Source of the DNA: Paenalcaligenes hominis_A
Lineage (GTDB): Bacteria > Pseudomonadota > Gammaproteobacteria > Burkholderiales > Burkholderiaceae_B
Assembly (NCBI RefSeq): GCF_041359055.1
Contig: NZ_JBGJKZ010000002.1
Location: 620,001-684,000, forward strand
Reading direction: 5' to 3'
DNA length: 64,000 bases
Shown here piece after piece: positions 35,507 to 44,569 of this stretch. A model generated the notes under the pieces. It searched no databases and was not told where the DNA came from. It saw only the letters and a program-made list of their open reading frames with translations. The position numbers and the translations under genes were made by a program. How positions within the stretch are numbered: the stretch's first letter is position 1; each line of letters starts with the position of its first letter.

Positions 35507-36109
35507 GTGCTGAGCATTATTCAGGCCGCAGGTTGGCCCATTTGGTTTTTATTACTGTGTTCTGTTATTGGGTTGGCTCTTATTATAGAACGAGCTTTTA
35601 GTTTACGCAGTGCCAAAGTTCTTAACCTAACTCTGCGCGATCAGGCCTACGAGCTCGCTAAGCACCGCGATACTCTTCCCGAGCAACTGCAACGCTTGCG
35701 TCAAAACAGTGCGTTAGGCCAGCTTTATGCTAGCTTACTCGAACACCGTAACGACCCCGAGTTCGTGCGCCGCCAAGCCGCCGAAGAAACCGGTTCACTT
35801 ATTCATTTTCAGCTTAACCGCTATTTGCCTGCTTTGGGCACCGTTGCTGTTATTGCTCCGCTACTGGGGTTATTTGGCACGGTAGTCGGTATGATTGAAA
35901 TCTTTGCAGCGTATTCTCCTCAAGGCAGTGATCCCGCCTTGCTAGCTAATGGCATTGCTATGGCACTTTATAACACTGGCTTTGGCATTATGATTGCAGT
36001 ACCTGCGCTTATTTTTCATCGTTACTACCGTTCGCGTACCGACTACTTGCTAAATAGCCTCGAGGTCGAAGCCGGTCGCTTTAACCGTTTTATAGATCAA
36101 ATGCAATGA
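35507..36109 (+). CDS. exbB: MotA/TolQ/ExbB family proton channel protein
   Basis: A 200-residue inner-membrane protein with three membrane segments and the TolQ/ExbB core (LPALGTVAVIAPLLGLFGTVVGMIEIF, then GIAMALYNTGFGIMIAVPALIFHRYY). With the following ExbD-like protein it should form a proton-driven motor that energises TonB or a related system. The TonB-dependent receptor at 59-61 kb is a possible client. The start is GTG with AAAGGAA upstream. It overlaps exbD by 4 bp and heads the exbB-exbD-lpxK-Trm112-kdsB-adk run. Confidence 0.88.
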   Translation: MLSIIQAAGWPIWFLLLCSVIGLALIIERAFSLRSAKVLNLTLRDQAYELAKHRDTLPEQLQRLRQNSALGQLYASLLEHRNDPEFVRRQAAEETGSLIHFQLNRYLPALGTVAVIAPLLGLFGTVVGMIEIFAAYSPQGSDPALLANGIAMALYNTGFGIMIAVPALIFHRYYRSRTDYLLNSLEVEAGRFNRFIDQMQ

Positions 36110-36504
36110 ACTTCAGACGCCGCCGTCATCATTCCACCGATGACATAGCAGTGGATTTTATCCCTCTGATTGATATTTTGCTTGTGGTGCTTATTTTTAT
36201 TACAGCCACCACCACATTTTCACGCGTGCAAGAAATACCCGTCAACTTACCCAGCAGCTCTTCCCAGGCCCTATCCACAGAAAGCCATGTATTAGCCATT
36301 AGCCAAGATGGTCAATATGCCTTAAACGGGCGCTTTTTAAGCCAATCCGATAACAGCCTGTCAGAGGCATTGCAGGCTCTGCAAGACAAAACGGCATTAT
36401 TAATCTATGCCGATGCCAATGCCCGTCACGCTTCTGTAATCCATGCCCTCGAAGCCGCCCGTACGGCGCAATTCGAAAAAATTAGCTTTGCTACCCAAGA
36501 ATGA
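36106..36504 (+). CDS. exbD: ExbD/TolR family biopolymer transport protein
   Basis: The 132-residue protein has one N-terminal membrane segment containing the essential Asp (VDFIPLIDILLVVLIFI), then a periplasmic domain. It pairs with the preceding ExbB-like channel. It overlaps both neighbours by 4 bp (ATGA), showing tight translational coupling through to lpxK. Confidence 0.9.
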   Translation: MNFRRRRHHSTDDIAVDFIPLIDILLVVLIFITATTTFSRVQEIPVNLPSSSSQALSTESHVLAISQDGQYALNGRFLSQSDNSLSEALQALQDKTALLIYADANARHASVIHALEAARTAQFEKISFATQE

Positions 36505-37556
36505 GCGTGCGTACTCACCTAGAACACTGGCTACATAAACAATGGGCTAAACGCGGTTTATTCAGCTGGCTGCTACGCCCCCTAAGTGGCATCAGCGCTT
36601 TATACATCTATCACAAACAACAGCAACCACGCCAACCTCTACCGCATAAGCGACCTCCTATTATTGTAGTGGGCAATATTATTGTTGGCGGAGCCGGCAA
36701 AACCCCCGTGGTTTTAGCCCTGTGCCGCCACCTACAACAGCAGGGTTGGACCCCAGGTATTATTAGTCGCGGTTATGGCGTCACCATTACTGGTGCCGCC
36801 CGCGTAGGCCAGGGTCAATTAGACGCTAAACGCTATGGCGATGAGCCCAGCTTACTAGCCCAGCAAAGTGGTGCGCCAATTGCCGTGCACCCTAAACGGG
36901 TTCAGGCTGTACAGGCTTTAATGCAATATTACCCCGAGGTAGATGTGATTATTGCAGACGATGGCTTACAACATCAGGCCTTAGTTAGAGACATTGAAAT
37001 TATGGTGCAGGATCAACGCGGTGTGGGCAATGGGTTAGTGCTACCGGCAGGCCCACTACGCGAGCCGCCTGAACGCCTAACCGAGGCGGATTGGTTAATC
37101 ACTCAGACCCTAGTTGATGGCCCTCTGCCCCACACCCCTACGCCGTCTACAGCGGGTCGTTCAGTACATATGCAGCTAGCTCCCGCTATTTTTGAACAGC
37201 TCAGCACGGGTCAGCGCATCAACGCAGCAACCTGGCTTGAGCACCATCGACCTCAACATGGTGCAGCACTGGCTGCCATCGGCCAGCCTCAACGTTTTTT
37301 TCAGATGCTGAAACGTTTTGGCCTACAACTGGATCACGAACTGGCTTTTCCTGACCATGGACAGATCCCCGCCTCCACCTTTAGTCAACTAAAGTCGGAT
37401 TTTCTACTAATTACTGCCAAAGATGCCGTAAAATGTAGTCAAAAATCAGACTCACGGGTTTGGGTAGTCCATGTTGAGCCTCAATTTACACCGGCATCGT
37501 GGCTAGATGCCCTAGGCCAACAGCTGCAACACATCGCAAACTCAAACCCTCACTAG
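36501..37556 (+). CDS. lpxK: tetraacyldisaccharide 4'-kinase (LpxK)
   Basis: LpxK phosphorylates the lipid A disaccharide at the inner membrane. The 351-residue protein has an N-terminal amphipathic segment and the P-loop VVGNIIVGGAGKTPVVLAL. PGIISRGYG, the YGDEPSLLAQ block and DVIIADDGLQHQALVRDIEI with the catalytic Asp follow. It overlaps exbD by 4 bp. Confidence 0.95.
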   Translation: MSVRTHLEHWLHKQWAKRGLFSWLLRPLSGISALYIYHKQQQPRQPLPHKRPPIIVVGNIIVGGAGKTPVVLALCRHLQQQGWTPGIISRGYGVTITGAARVGQGQLDAKRYGDEPSLLAQQSGAPIAVHPKRVQAVQALMQYYPEVDVIIADDGLQHQALVRDIEIMVQDQRGVGNGLVLPAGPLREPPERLTEADWLITQTLVDGPLPHTPTPSTAGRSVHMQLAPAIFEQLSTGQRINAATWLEHHRPQHGAALAAIGQPQRFFQMLKRFGLQLDHELAFPDHGQIPASTFSQLKSDFLLITAKDAVKCSQKSDSRVWVVHVEPQFTPASWLDALGQQLQHIANSNPH

Positions 37557-37565
37557 AGAAACATT

Positions 37566-37730
37566 ATGGATTCCAACTTACTTGACGTGCTGGTCTGCCC
37601 TATTTGTAAAGGCAAACTCGAACGCAAAAACGACCAGCTTATTTGTCAAAAAGACAAACTGGCTTACCCCATTCGTGACGGTATTCCCATCATGCTGGAA
37701 AACGAAGCCACACCACTGGTCGAAAACTAA
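37566..37730 (+). CDS. Trm112 family small protein (YcaR-like)
   Basis: A 54-residue protein beginning MDSNLLDVLVCPICKGKLE. The CPxCKG knuckle followed by a second LICQKDKLAYPIRDGIPIML block matches the Trm112/UPF0434 family that sits between lpxK and kdsB in many proteobacteria. The second half has a single Cys rather than a pair. Members are thought to assist methyltransferases; the role here is unknown. It begins 9 bp after lpxK and ends 2 bp before kdsB. Confidence 0.9.
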   Translation: MDSNLLDVLVCPICKGKLERKNDQLICQKDKLAYPIRDGIPIMLENEATPLVEN

Positions 37731-37732
37731 CT

Positions 37733-38497
37733 ATGTCGTTTACCGCTATTATTCCGGCACGCCTGGCTTCAACGCGCTTACCTAACAAGCCCTTAGCCGA
37801 CATTATGGGCAAACCCATGATTGTTCGCACTGCCGAGCAAGTAAAAAAAACAGGGGCCAAAGCCATTTATATCGCCACGGACAGCACCAAAGTAGCGCAG
37901 GCGGTGGAGCCCTACGGTTTTAGCTCATTGTTAACCCAAGCCGATCATCCTACTGGCACCGATCGACTGGCCGAAGCCGTTGATCTATTAAACCTAGATG
38001 ACAGTGAAATTATCGTTAATATCCAAGGCGATGAGCCACTCATTCGTCCAGAGCTGATCGAGGCCGTCGCCAATGAGCTGCATCAAAAACCCAACTCGGC
38101 CATAGCCACTATAGCCACCCCATACACATCGGGTGACGCCTTTTTTGACCCTAACAGTGTCAAAGTGGTATGCAGCCTAAGCGGTCAAGCTCTATATTTT
38201 TCTCGTGCACCCATCCCTTGGGCTCGCGACGCGCTGCAGCAGCAACCCAATGTTCTAGCAGAGGGCTTAACTCCGCTACACCATATTGGCATTTATGCTT
38301 ACCGCGTTTCTTTTTTACGCCAGTTCCCTAATCTGCCTAGAGGCCCTCTTGAACTCTTCGAGTCACTCGAACAGTTACGGGCCCTAGAAAACGGTTATGC
38401 CATTAGTGTGCATGTCACATCCAATGCGCCTGCACTAGGCGTAGACACTCCGACAGATCTGGATAAGGTACGCGAAATATTTAAAAATCGGTTATAA
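37733..38497 (+). CDS. kdsB: 3-deoxy-manno-octulosonate cytidylyltransferase
   Basis: KdsB activates Kdo to CMP-Kdo for lipopolysaccharide. The 254-residue protein starts with the nucleotide-binding block FTAIIPARLASTRLPNKPLADI, followed by TDHPTGTDRLAEA-like sequence, NIQGDEPLI and LYFSRAPIPW. It is functionally linked to lpxK upstream. Confidence 0.96.
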   Translation: MSFTAIIPARLASTRLPNKPLADIMGKPMIVRTAEQVKKTGAKAIYIATDSTKVAQAVEPYGFSSLLTQADHPTGTDRLAEAVDLLNLDDSEIIVNIQGDEPLIRPELIEAVANELHQKPNSAIATIATPYTSGDAFFDPNSVKVVCSLSGQALYFSRAPIPWARDALQQQPNVLAEGLTPLHHIGIYAYRVSFLRQFPNLPRGPLELFESLEQLRALENGYAISVHVTSNAPALGVDTPTDLDKVREIFKNRL

Positions 38498-38507
38498 ACG
38501 AGGCTTT

Positions 38508-38570
38508 GCCTATTCAATTCGAGCCTAAATCCACCGCCAGAGTGTGCAACCAGGCTCCAATTCGATAGGC
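38508..38570. repeat. imperfect inverted repeat between kdsB and adk
   Basis: The arms 38508-38526 and 38552-38570 match at 16 of 19 positions with a 25-base loop. It lacks a T tract and lies 38 bp before adk, so it may be a 5' leader structure of adk rather than a terminator. Confidence 0.4.
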
Positions 38571-38607
38571 TAAATTTATTTTTACAGCGATACAGGAGAA
38601 TCACATC

Positions 38608-39264
38608 ATGCGCCTGATTTTATTAGGCCCTCCCGGGGCAGGAAAAGGCACTCAAGCCGCCTACATTATCGAAGAGTTTGGCATTCCCCAAATTTCCACC
38701 GGCGATATGTTGCGCGCAGCAGTAAAAGCTCAGACGCCACTGGGAATTGAAGCAAAGCAAGTGATGGACGCAGGTCAACTCGTCTCTGACGAGCTAATTA
38801 TTGGTCTAGTTCAAGACCGTTTAACTCAGCCCGACTGCGAAAACGGTTATTTATTCGATGGGTTTCCACGCACTATTCCTCAAGCTGATGCACTAAAGGA
38901 TGCCGATGTAGCATTGGATTACGTCATCGAAATTGATGTACCCGCCGATCAGATTATTGAGCGCATCAGTGGACGTCGCGTTCACCCAGAAAGTGGTCGC
39001 TCATACCACGTGGTATTCAACCCACCAAAAGTCGAAGGCAAAGACGACGTAACTGGCGAAGACCTCATTCAACGTGATGACGACAAAGAGGAAACCGTTC
39101 GTAATCGCCTTGATGTGTACCAAAACCAAACACGCCCTCTAGTGGATTACTACTCTAGCTGGGCCGCCTCCGGAGACAGCAAAGCACCCAAATACATTCG
39201 TATCGAAGGTGTTGGCTCTGTAGACGAAATACGCAACCGCATTATGTCTGCGTTAAACGCATAA
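38608..39264 (+). CDS. adk: adenylate kinase
   Basis: Adenylate kinase balances ATP, ADP and AMP. The 218-residue long form has the P-loop GPPGAGKGTQA (7-17), the AMP-binding TGDMLRAAV and DGFPRTIPQADAL, and a LID domain without the zinc cysteines (RRVHPESGRSYHVVFNPPK). A strong terminator follows. Confidence 0.97.
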   Translation: MRLILLGPPGAGKGTQAAYIIEEFGIPQISTGDMLRAAVKAQTPLGIEAKQVMDAGQLVSDELIIGLVQDRLTQPDCENGYLFDGFPRTIPQADALKDADVALDYVIEIDVPADQIIERISGRRVHPESGRSYHVVFNPPKVEGKDDVTGEDLIQRDDDKEETVRNRLDVYQNQTRPLVDYYSSWAASGDSKAPKYIRIEGVGSVDEIRNRIMSALNA

Positions 39265-39278
39265 TTCGTTGTTTATTA

Positions 39279-39302
39279 AATCCGGCATCGTGCCGGATTT
39301 TT
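39279..39302 (+). terminator. rho-independent terminator of adk
   Basis: ATCCGGCA (39280-39287) pairs with TGCCGGAT (39291-39298) around a TCG loop, flanked by A on the left and a run of T on the right. Confidence 0.87.
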
Positions 39303-39318
39303 CTTATGAGGGTTACCC

Positions 39319-40077
39319 ATGGATATCAAAGATAAGGTCTTTATAGTAACTGGCGGAGCCTCTGGATTAGGTGCAGGCACCGTACGCATGCTGGTACAGC
39401 ATGGTGCTCAGGTCGTCATTGCCGACATCCAAGACGAAGCAGGTCAAAATCTAGCTACCGAGTTAGGTCAACACTACATTCATACCGATGTAACCAATGC
39501 AGCAGCAGCCCAAACCGTCGTCGATCATGCTCTTAAACTAGGCCCACTCTATGGGTTGGTCAACTGTGCCGGCATTGCCCCCGCCGCGCGCACAGTGGGT
39601 CACGAAGCCCCTCACGACCTCGCCCTCTTTGAAAATGTCATCTCCATTAACCTAATTGGTACATTTAATATGTGCCGAGTGGCCGCCTTTGCTATGAGCA
39701 AAAACACGCCTCTTGACACGGGTGAACGTGGCGTCCTTATTAACACCGCCTCGGTCGCTGCGTACGATGGTCAAATTGGTCAAGCCGCTTACGCTGCATC
39801 CAAAGCCGGCATTGTGGGCATGACACTACCGATTGCACGCGACCTTTCCCGCCTAGGGGTGCGTTGTGTTACTATTGCTCCCGGTATTTTTGCCACCCCC
39901 ATGATTTTCGGCATGCCCCAAGAGGTACAAGACTCTTTGGCTGCTAGCATTCCCTTTCCTTCACGCTTAGGCCGCCCCGAGGATTATGCCAAGCTGGTTT
40001 ACAGTATTATTGATAATGAAATGATCAATGGCGAGACCATACGCTTAGATGGCGCAATTCGAATGGCACCCAAATAA
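39319..40077 (+). CDS. short-chain dehydrogenase, 3-hydroxyacyl-CoA dehydrogenase type
   Basis: The 252-residue SDR has the NAD-binding TGGASGLGAGT (12-22), an Asp in the cofactor-selecting position (VIADIQD, favouring NAD), NCAGIAPA and the catalytic Tyr/Lys in YAASKAG. The overall sequence resembles HSD17B10-like type II 3-hydroxyacyl-CoA dehydrogenases. The PSRLGRPEDYAKLV tail is typical. It sits between adk and murJ with 2 bp to murJ. Its substrate is inferred only from resemblance. Confidence 0.85.
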   Translation: MDIKDKVFIVTGGASGLGAGTVRMLVQHGAQVVIADIQDEAGQNLATELGQHYIHTDVTNAAAAQTVVDHALKLGPLYGLVNCAGIAPAARTVGHEAPHDLALFENVISINLIGTFNMCRVAAFAMSKNTPLDTGERGVLINTASVAAYDGQIGQAAYAASKAGIVGMTLPIARDLSRLGVRCVTIAPGIFATPMIFGMPQEVQDSLAASIPFPSRLGRPEDYAKLVYSIIDNEMINGETIRLDGAIRMAPK

Positions 40078-40079
40078 CT

Positions 40080-41636
40080 ATGAGTTTATTGCGCTCAGCC
40101 GCTACGATTAGCAGTCTTACCTTACTATCGCGCATTACTGGTTTAGTGCGCGATATTTTAATTGCGCGCAGCTTTGGGGCGGGGCCACTCAGTGATGCGT
40201 TTTGGGTCGCATTTCGGATTCCGAACTTATTACGTCGCCTATTTGCCGAAGGGGCTTTTTCGCAAGCCTTTGTTCCTATTTTGAACGAGGTACGCAGCCA
40301 AGGTGAAGCAAACGACGTCAAACGGCTCTTAGACCGCGTAGCACTGGCCTTAACCAGTGTATTAATGCTCGTGACCTTATTGGGCATATTGGCGGCTCCT
40401 TGGGTGGTGAGCGCCATGGCTAGCGGTTTAACCCATGCCGATAAACAATCTGAATTCGAAGCTGCGGTCTGGATGACGCGCACCATGTTCCCTTATATTT
40501 TGTGCATGTCACTGGTGGCTTTGGCATCGGGGGTACTTAATACATGGAGCCGCTTTGCTGTTCCTGCTTTTACGCCTATTTTGCTAAATGTGGCGATGAT
40601 CTTAGCCAGTGTATTTGCTGCCCCTTATTTTGACCCGCCTATTTATGCTCTGGCCGTAGGGGTAATGGTAGGAGGTTTAGCCCAACTGACGGTGCAATGG
40701 GTCGCACTTGCACGTTTGGGCTTAATGCCTAGCTTGTCGTGGCGCGTACATATCGCCTGGGCAGACCCACTGGTCAAGCGCGTAGTAAAACAAATGTTAC
40801 CTGCTATTTTAGGGGTCTCAGTCGCTCAGCTTTCCTTATTGATTAACACGAACATTGCGACATGGCTGCAATCCGGTAGCGTGACATGGCTCTCTTTTGC
40901 CGATCGCTTAATGGAATTTCCCACCGCCTTACTAGGGGTAGCGCTAGGAACCGTATTGTTGCCTAAACTGTCCGCTGCTTATGCCAAGGAAGAACACAGC
41001 AGTTACCAATCCCTTTTAGATTGGGGTCTGCGCCTAGTGGTTATGCTAGGTGTGCCAGCTGCTATAGGGATGGCTTTATTAAGTGAAGGTTTAGTAGCCA
41101 CGCTATTTAATTACGGTGAGTTCTCAGCCCAAGATGTCCACCAAACCCAAACCGCTGTTATTGCCTATGCAGTGGGGTTATTGGCTTTACTAGCCATAAA
41201 AATCCTCGCCCCTGCATTTTATGCACGTCAAGACATTAAAACCCCCGTGCGTATTGCCATTGTGGTGTTAATTCTGACTCAGTTATTAAATCTGTTTTTA
41301 GTCCCAGCCTTTGCTCATGCGGGTTTAGCACTCTCGATTGGCTTGGGTGCCAGCATTAATGCGCTCTGTTTATTGTTTTTATTGTATAAACGCCACATTT
41401 ATCGTCCCCAAGCCGGTTGGCTCCGGTTTATACTACGGTTATTCCCTGCGCTTGCCGTGATGACCTCTATCTTGCTTGTAGCGAATCAACACCTAGACTG
41501 GATCGCTCTAGCACACGCACCGTGGCTACGCGCCTTGTACTTATTTTTACTTGTAGGTATTTGTGCTGCGTGTTACGGTTTTACCCTTATTCTATTTGGC
41601 TTTAGACTGCGCGACTTTACAAAGCCGCGCCCCTAA
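40080..41636 (+). CDS. murJ: lipid II flippase MurJ
   Basis: MurJ flips the peptidoglycan precursor lipid II across the inner membrane. The 518-residue protein has about 14 membrane segments and the family blocks LLSRITGLVRDILIARSFGAG, SDAFWVAFRIPNLLRRLFAEGAFSQAFVP and DRLMEFPTALLGVALGTVLLP. Confidence 0.96.
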   Translation: MSLLRSAATISSLTLLSRITGLVRDILIARSFGAGPLSDAFWVAFRIPNLLRRLFAEGAFSQAFVPILNEVRSQGEANDVKRLLDRVALALTSVLMLVTLLGILAAPWVVSAMASGLTHADKQSEFEAAVWMTRTMFPYILCMSLVALASGVLNTWSRFAVPAFTPILLNVAMILASVFAAPYFDPPIYALAVGVMVGGLAQLTVQWVALARLGLMPSLSWRVHIAWADPLVKRVVKQMLPAILGVSVAQLSLLINTNIATWLQSGSVTWLSFADRLMEFPTALLGVALGTVLLPKLSAAYAKEEHSSYQSLLDWGLRLVVMLGVPAAIGMALLSEGLVATLFNYGEFSAQDVHQTQTAVIAYAVGLLALLAIKILAPAFYARQDIKTPVRIAIVVLILTQLLNLFLVPAFAHAGLALSIGLGASINALCLLFLLYKRHIYRPQAGWLRFILRLFPALAVMTSILLVANQHLDWIALAHAPWLRALYLFLLVGICAACYGFTLILFGFRLRDFTKPRP

Positions 41637-41687
41637 TATATAGTATTAGTCTTTGCCAATTAAACCTTTTTCTATTAAATACTAAAT

Positions 41688-41954
41688 ATGGCTAATTCAG
41701 CACAAGCACGTAAACGCGCCCGTCAATCCGTAGCGCGTAACTCTCACAACGCCAGCATGCGCTCCATGATGCGCACTGCCATCAAACGCGTCCGCCAAGC
41801 CATCGAAGCTGGCGACCAAGCCGCTGCTAACGAAGTATTCCGTAAAGCAGCCAGCGCTATTGACCGCGTTGCTGACAAAAACATCATTCACAAAAACAAA
41901 GCTGCTCGCCACAAGAGCCGTCTAGCCGCTGCCATCAAGGCAATGGCCGCCTAA
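41688..41954 (+). CDS. rpsT: 30S ribosomal protein S20
   Basis: The 88-residue basic protein starts ANSAQARKRARQSVARNSHNASMRS and ends in a helical KNIIHKNKAARHKSRLAAAIKAM block, the classic S20 sequence. It is followed by a strong terminator. S20 binds 16S rRNA during early 30S assembly. Confidence 0.98.
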   Translation: MANSAQARKRARQSVARNSHNASMRSMMRTAIKRVRQAIEAGDQAAANEVFRKAASAIDRVADKNIIHKNKAARHKSRLAAAIKAMAA

Positions 41955-42007
41955 ATCGGCTAGGTTTAATTGGCCGAGACAGCGTAGCCTTTAATCAGGC
42001 AAACATA

Positions 42008-42030
42008 AAGGGTGCATAAGCACCCTTTTT
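42008..42030 (+). terminator. rho-independent terminator of rpsT
   Basis: AAGGGTGC (42008-42015) pairs with GCACCCTT (42020-42027) around ATAA, followed by T. Confidence 0.87.
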
Positions 42031-42085
42031 GCATGGCGGTCAATTTCACAAACAAGTCCAAACTAAAACAATAAAACTTTGGCAC

Positions 42086-42110
42086 AAAAAAAAGCAGCTA
42101 GGCTGCTTTT
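42086..42110 (-). terminator. rho-independent terminator of the DUF3579 gene
   Basis: AAAAGCAGC (42090-42098) pairs with GCTGCTTTT (42102-42110), and on the minus strand a run of eight T follows. The stem overlaps the stop codon of the DUF3579 gene. Confidence 0.75.
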
Positions 42111-42393
42111 AGTCCATTTCAACCCCAGTGGTTTGCAAGTCGTTGTCTTTGGCAAAACCACATACAAATTTCCATGCCAAGGGCTCTAGCTCGCGTAAAC
42201 GCGGATCGACTACGACACAGCGTACACCGTCAATTAAGCGTGGAACCACATAGGGGGAGTAAGTAAAAGGACCACCGACAGAACCGGCTGGCCTGTACTG
42301 AGAAAGCACCCCAGCTAGACGTTCTGCCCAGTCACTGGGTCTAAAGCGTTGACCAGCATTGGTTGTGCCATGAATTACGAGCATTGTCGACAT
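42109..42393 (-). CDS. DUF3579 family protein
   Basis: A 94-residue protein of unknown function with STMLVIHGTTNAGQRFRPSDWAERLAGVLSQY and VRCVVVDPRLRELEPLAWKFVCGFAKDNDLQ, which I recognise as the DUF3579 family found next to argF in Bordetella-like genomes. ATG 42393, about 5 bases after GGAA, begins the conserved domain; the open frame extends upstream but without conserved sequence. It is divergent from argF. Confidence 0.82.
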   Translation of the reverse strand: MSTMLVIHGTTNAGQRFRPSDWAERLAGVLSQYRPAGSVGGPFTYSPYVVPRLIDGVRCVVVDPRLRELEPLAWKFVCGFAKDNDLQTTGVEMD

Positions 42394-42569
42394 AGAATTC
42401 CAAGAATAAACAACTTGTGACCGCAAAAACACTACTGCGACATTGTAGCCTATTGCGCAGATTCCACCTACCCGTATGTGCATACAGAACCCTATCACAG
42501 GACTAGGCGGACGCCTAACTTTGCACTATTATATAAAATTGGCTTACATTTTTTTTGCTAAGGTTTAGT

Positions 42570-43502
42570 ATGAACGCTACGGCACCTATACGGCACTATT
42601 TACAGTTTAATGATTTATCAAAAGACGAAACGCTTTATTTGCTTAATCGCGCACGCCTTATCAAAGATCGCTTCAAGCGCTACGAGCCACACCTTACTTT
42701 ACACGACCGCACCTTAGCCATGGTGTTTGAAAAAGCCAGCACACGCACCCGTGTTTCTTTCGAGGCTGGCATGTATCAAATGGGCGGTTCAGTCATTCAC
42801 TTAACCACCAACGACTCCCAACTAGGTCGTTCCGAGCCCATCGAGGACACCGCACGGGTCATTTCCCGTATGGTAGACCTTGTCATGATTCGCACCTTTG
42901 GCCAAGAACGCATCGAATGTTTTGCTAAACATTCGCGCGTACCCGTTATTAACGGCCTCACCAACGAATACCATCCTTGCCAAATCCTGGCCGACATCTT
43001 CACCTTTATCGAACACCACGGCTCCATCGAAGGAAAAACCGTAGCTTGGATCGGCGATGGCAACAACATGGCCTACACCTGGTTGCAGGCAGCGGAAATG
43101 CTAGGTTTCACCCTACACATTTCCTCACCCAAGGGCTATACGCTCGACTCAGCCCTAATCGGCAACCCCTCCCCCACTACATTTAAAGAATTCTCAGACC
43201 CCATGGAGGCCTGTAAAGGGGCTCACTTGGTTACCACCGACGTCTGGACCAGTATGGGCTTCGAGGAAGAAAACGAAGTCCGCCGCACCGCATTTGCTGA
43301 CTGGTGCGTAGACGCCGAAATGATGGCTGTAGCTGCCCCTGATGCTCTTTTTATGCATTGCTTGCCAGCGCACCGCGGCGAAGAAGTCACCGCCGACGTA
43401 ATTGACGGCCCTCAAAGCGTAGTCTGGGACGAAGCCGAAAACCGCATGCACGTACAAAAAGCCTTGATGGAATTTTTACTTTTAGGCAAACTCGAACAAT
43501 AA
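42570..43502 (+). CDS. argF: ornithine carbamoyltransferase
   Basis: ArgF makes citrulline from ornithine and carbamoyl phosphate in arginine synthesis. The 310-residue protein shows the carbamoyl-phosphate loop FEKASTRTRVSFEAGM, HPCQILADIFT, the ornithine-binding DVWTSMGFE and the catalytic MHCLPAHRGEEV. ATG 42570 has AAGG about 7 bases upstream. argG, normally next to it in related genomes, is here 2.7 kb away beyond a transporter gene and a repeat array. Confidence 0.96.
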   Translation: MNATAPIRHYLQFNDLSKDETLYLLNRARLIKDRFKRYEPHLTLHDRTLAMVFEKASTRTRVSFEAGMYQMGGSVIHLTTNDSQLGRSEPIEDTARVISRMVDLVMIRTFGQERIECFAKHSRVPVINGLTNEYHPCQILADIFTFIEHHGSIEGKTVAWIGDGNNMAYTWLQAAEMLGFTLHISSPKGYTLDSALIGNPSPTTFKEFSDPMEACKGAHLVTTDVWTSMGFEEENEVRRTAFADWCVDAEMMAVAAPDALFMHCLPAHRGEEVTADVIDGPQSVVWDEAENRMHVQKALMEFLLLGKLEQ

Positions 43503-43517
43503 GCCCTTGCTCACGCC

Positions 43518-43556
43518 AAAACACCCCAAAACCCAAGGGCTTTTGGGGTGTTTTTT
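43518..43556 (+). terminator. rho-independent terminator of argF
   Basis: A perfect 14-bp stem (43518-43531 with 43541-43554) with a 9-base loop ends in a T run, 16 bp after the argF stop. Confidence 0.9.
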
Positions 43557-43585
43557 ATGCTTGCCCATCTTTACGCCCAGCCGTT

Positions 43586-44488
43586 ATGTTCGCCACTTTT
43601 TTTCTAATTCTTCCCGATTTTTTACTGATGGCGCTAGGCTTAGCCTTGGTGCGTTTTCGCTTTTTACTACCCGAATTTTTTCATGGTGCAGAAAAACTCG
43701 TGTACTACGTGCTTTTCCCTGCTCTACTTTTTTCCTCCATGGCTAAAAGCGAACTAAGTCTGCAACAAATCTCCACCCTAGGTTTAGGCACAGCCTTGGT
43801 CATCCTAGCTGGCGTCGCCATGACCTACGTAGCACGCCCCCTGCTGCAACCTAACACGTTACAACACGCATCCGTGGCTCAATGCGGCTATCGCTTTAAC
43901 TCCTACCTAGCCTTTTCAATTGCAGGCGCTTTGGGCGGCACAGCAGGTCTCAGCGCTATGGCTGTGATTGCCGTGGTGGCAGTGCCTTTGGGCAATATTG
44001 CAGCGGTATCAGGCTTAGCACAGGGCGGCAAAAGCGGCAATATACTACTTTTACTTCTTAAAAACCCACTTATTATTGGCACCCTGTCTGGCCTAGCGTG
44101 GAATCTATTAGGGCTGCCTCTGCCCGCCCCACTGGATGTCACCCTTTCGCGCCTAGGCTCCAGTGCTTTGGCCTTGGGTTTAATTTGTGTAGGTGCCTCG
44201 TTCTCTATACACGCATTACAAGGCGCGCAACGCTTAGTAAGCTGGATGATTGCCGTAAAGCTATTGTTCTGCCCTGTGGTCGCGTTGGTGCTTAATGCGG
44301 TCATGCCGTTAAATGCGCTTGAGCAGCAAATGCTGCTGTTATTCGCAACACTACCTACGGCCTCAACCACCTATGTTTTAGCAGTAAGAATGGGGGGTGA
44401 TGGCAGATTAGTGGCGTTAACGATGTCGCTATGCACGTTGTTTGCTGCTGTCACTATGCCGTTATGGTTGATGATTCGGTATGCTTAA
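43586..44488 (+). CDS. AEC family transporter (auxin efflux carrier type)
   Basis: A 300-residue inner-membrane protein with about ten membrane segments in the inverted-repeat layout of the AEC/bile-acid-sodium-symporter-like fold. The N-terminal half contains PEFFHGAEKLVYYVLFPALLFSSMAKS and the middle contains NPLIIGTLSGLAWNLLGLPLPAPL. The substrate is unknown; relatives export malonate, malate or amino-acid-like compounds. It sits between the argF terminator and repeat array 1. Confidence 0.85.
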   Translation: MFATFFLILPDFLLMALGLALVRFRFLLPEFFHGAEKLVYYVLFPALLFSSMAKSELSLQQISTLGLGTALVILAGVAMTYVARPLLQPNTLQHASVAQCGYRFNSYLAFSIAGALGGTAGLSAMAVIAVVAVPLGNIAAVSGLAQGGKSGNILLLLLKNPLIIGTLSGLAWNLLGLPLPAPLDVTLSRLGSSALALGLICVGASFSIHALQGAQRLVSWMIAVKLLFCPVVALVLNAVMPLNALEQQMLLLFATLPTASTTYVLAVRMGGDGRLVALTMSLCTLFAAVTMPLWLMIRYA

Positions 44489-44569
44489 CGTTTCTTTGAC
44501 GTATTTTCATAATCGGTTATTCGCTAAATAGAAGCAAAGAGTTAAACCATTTCTTCTTTGACGTGCTTT

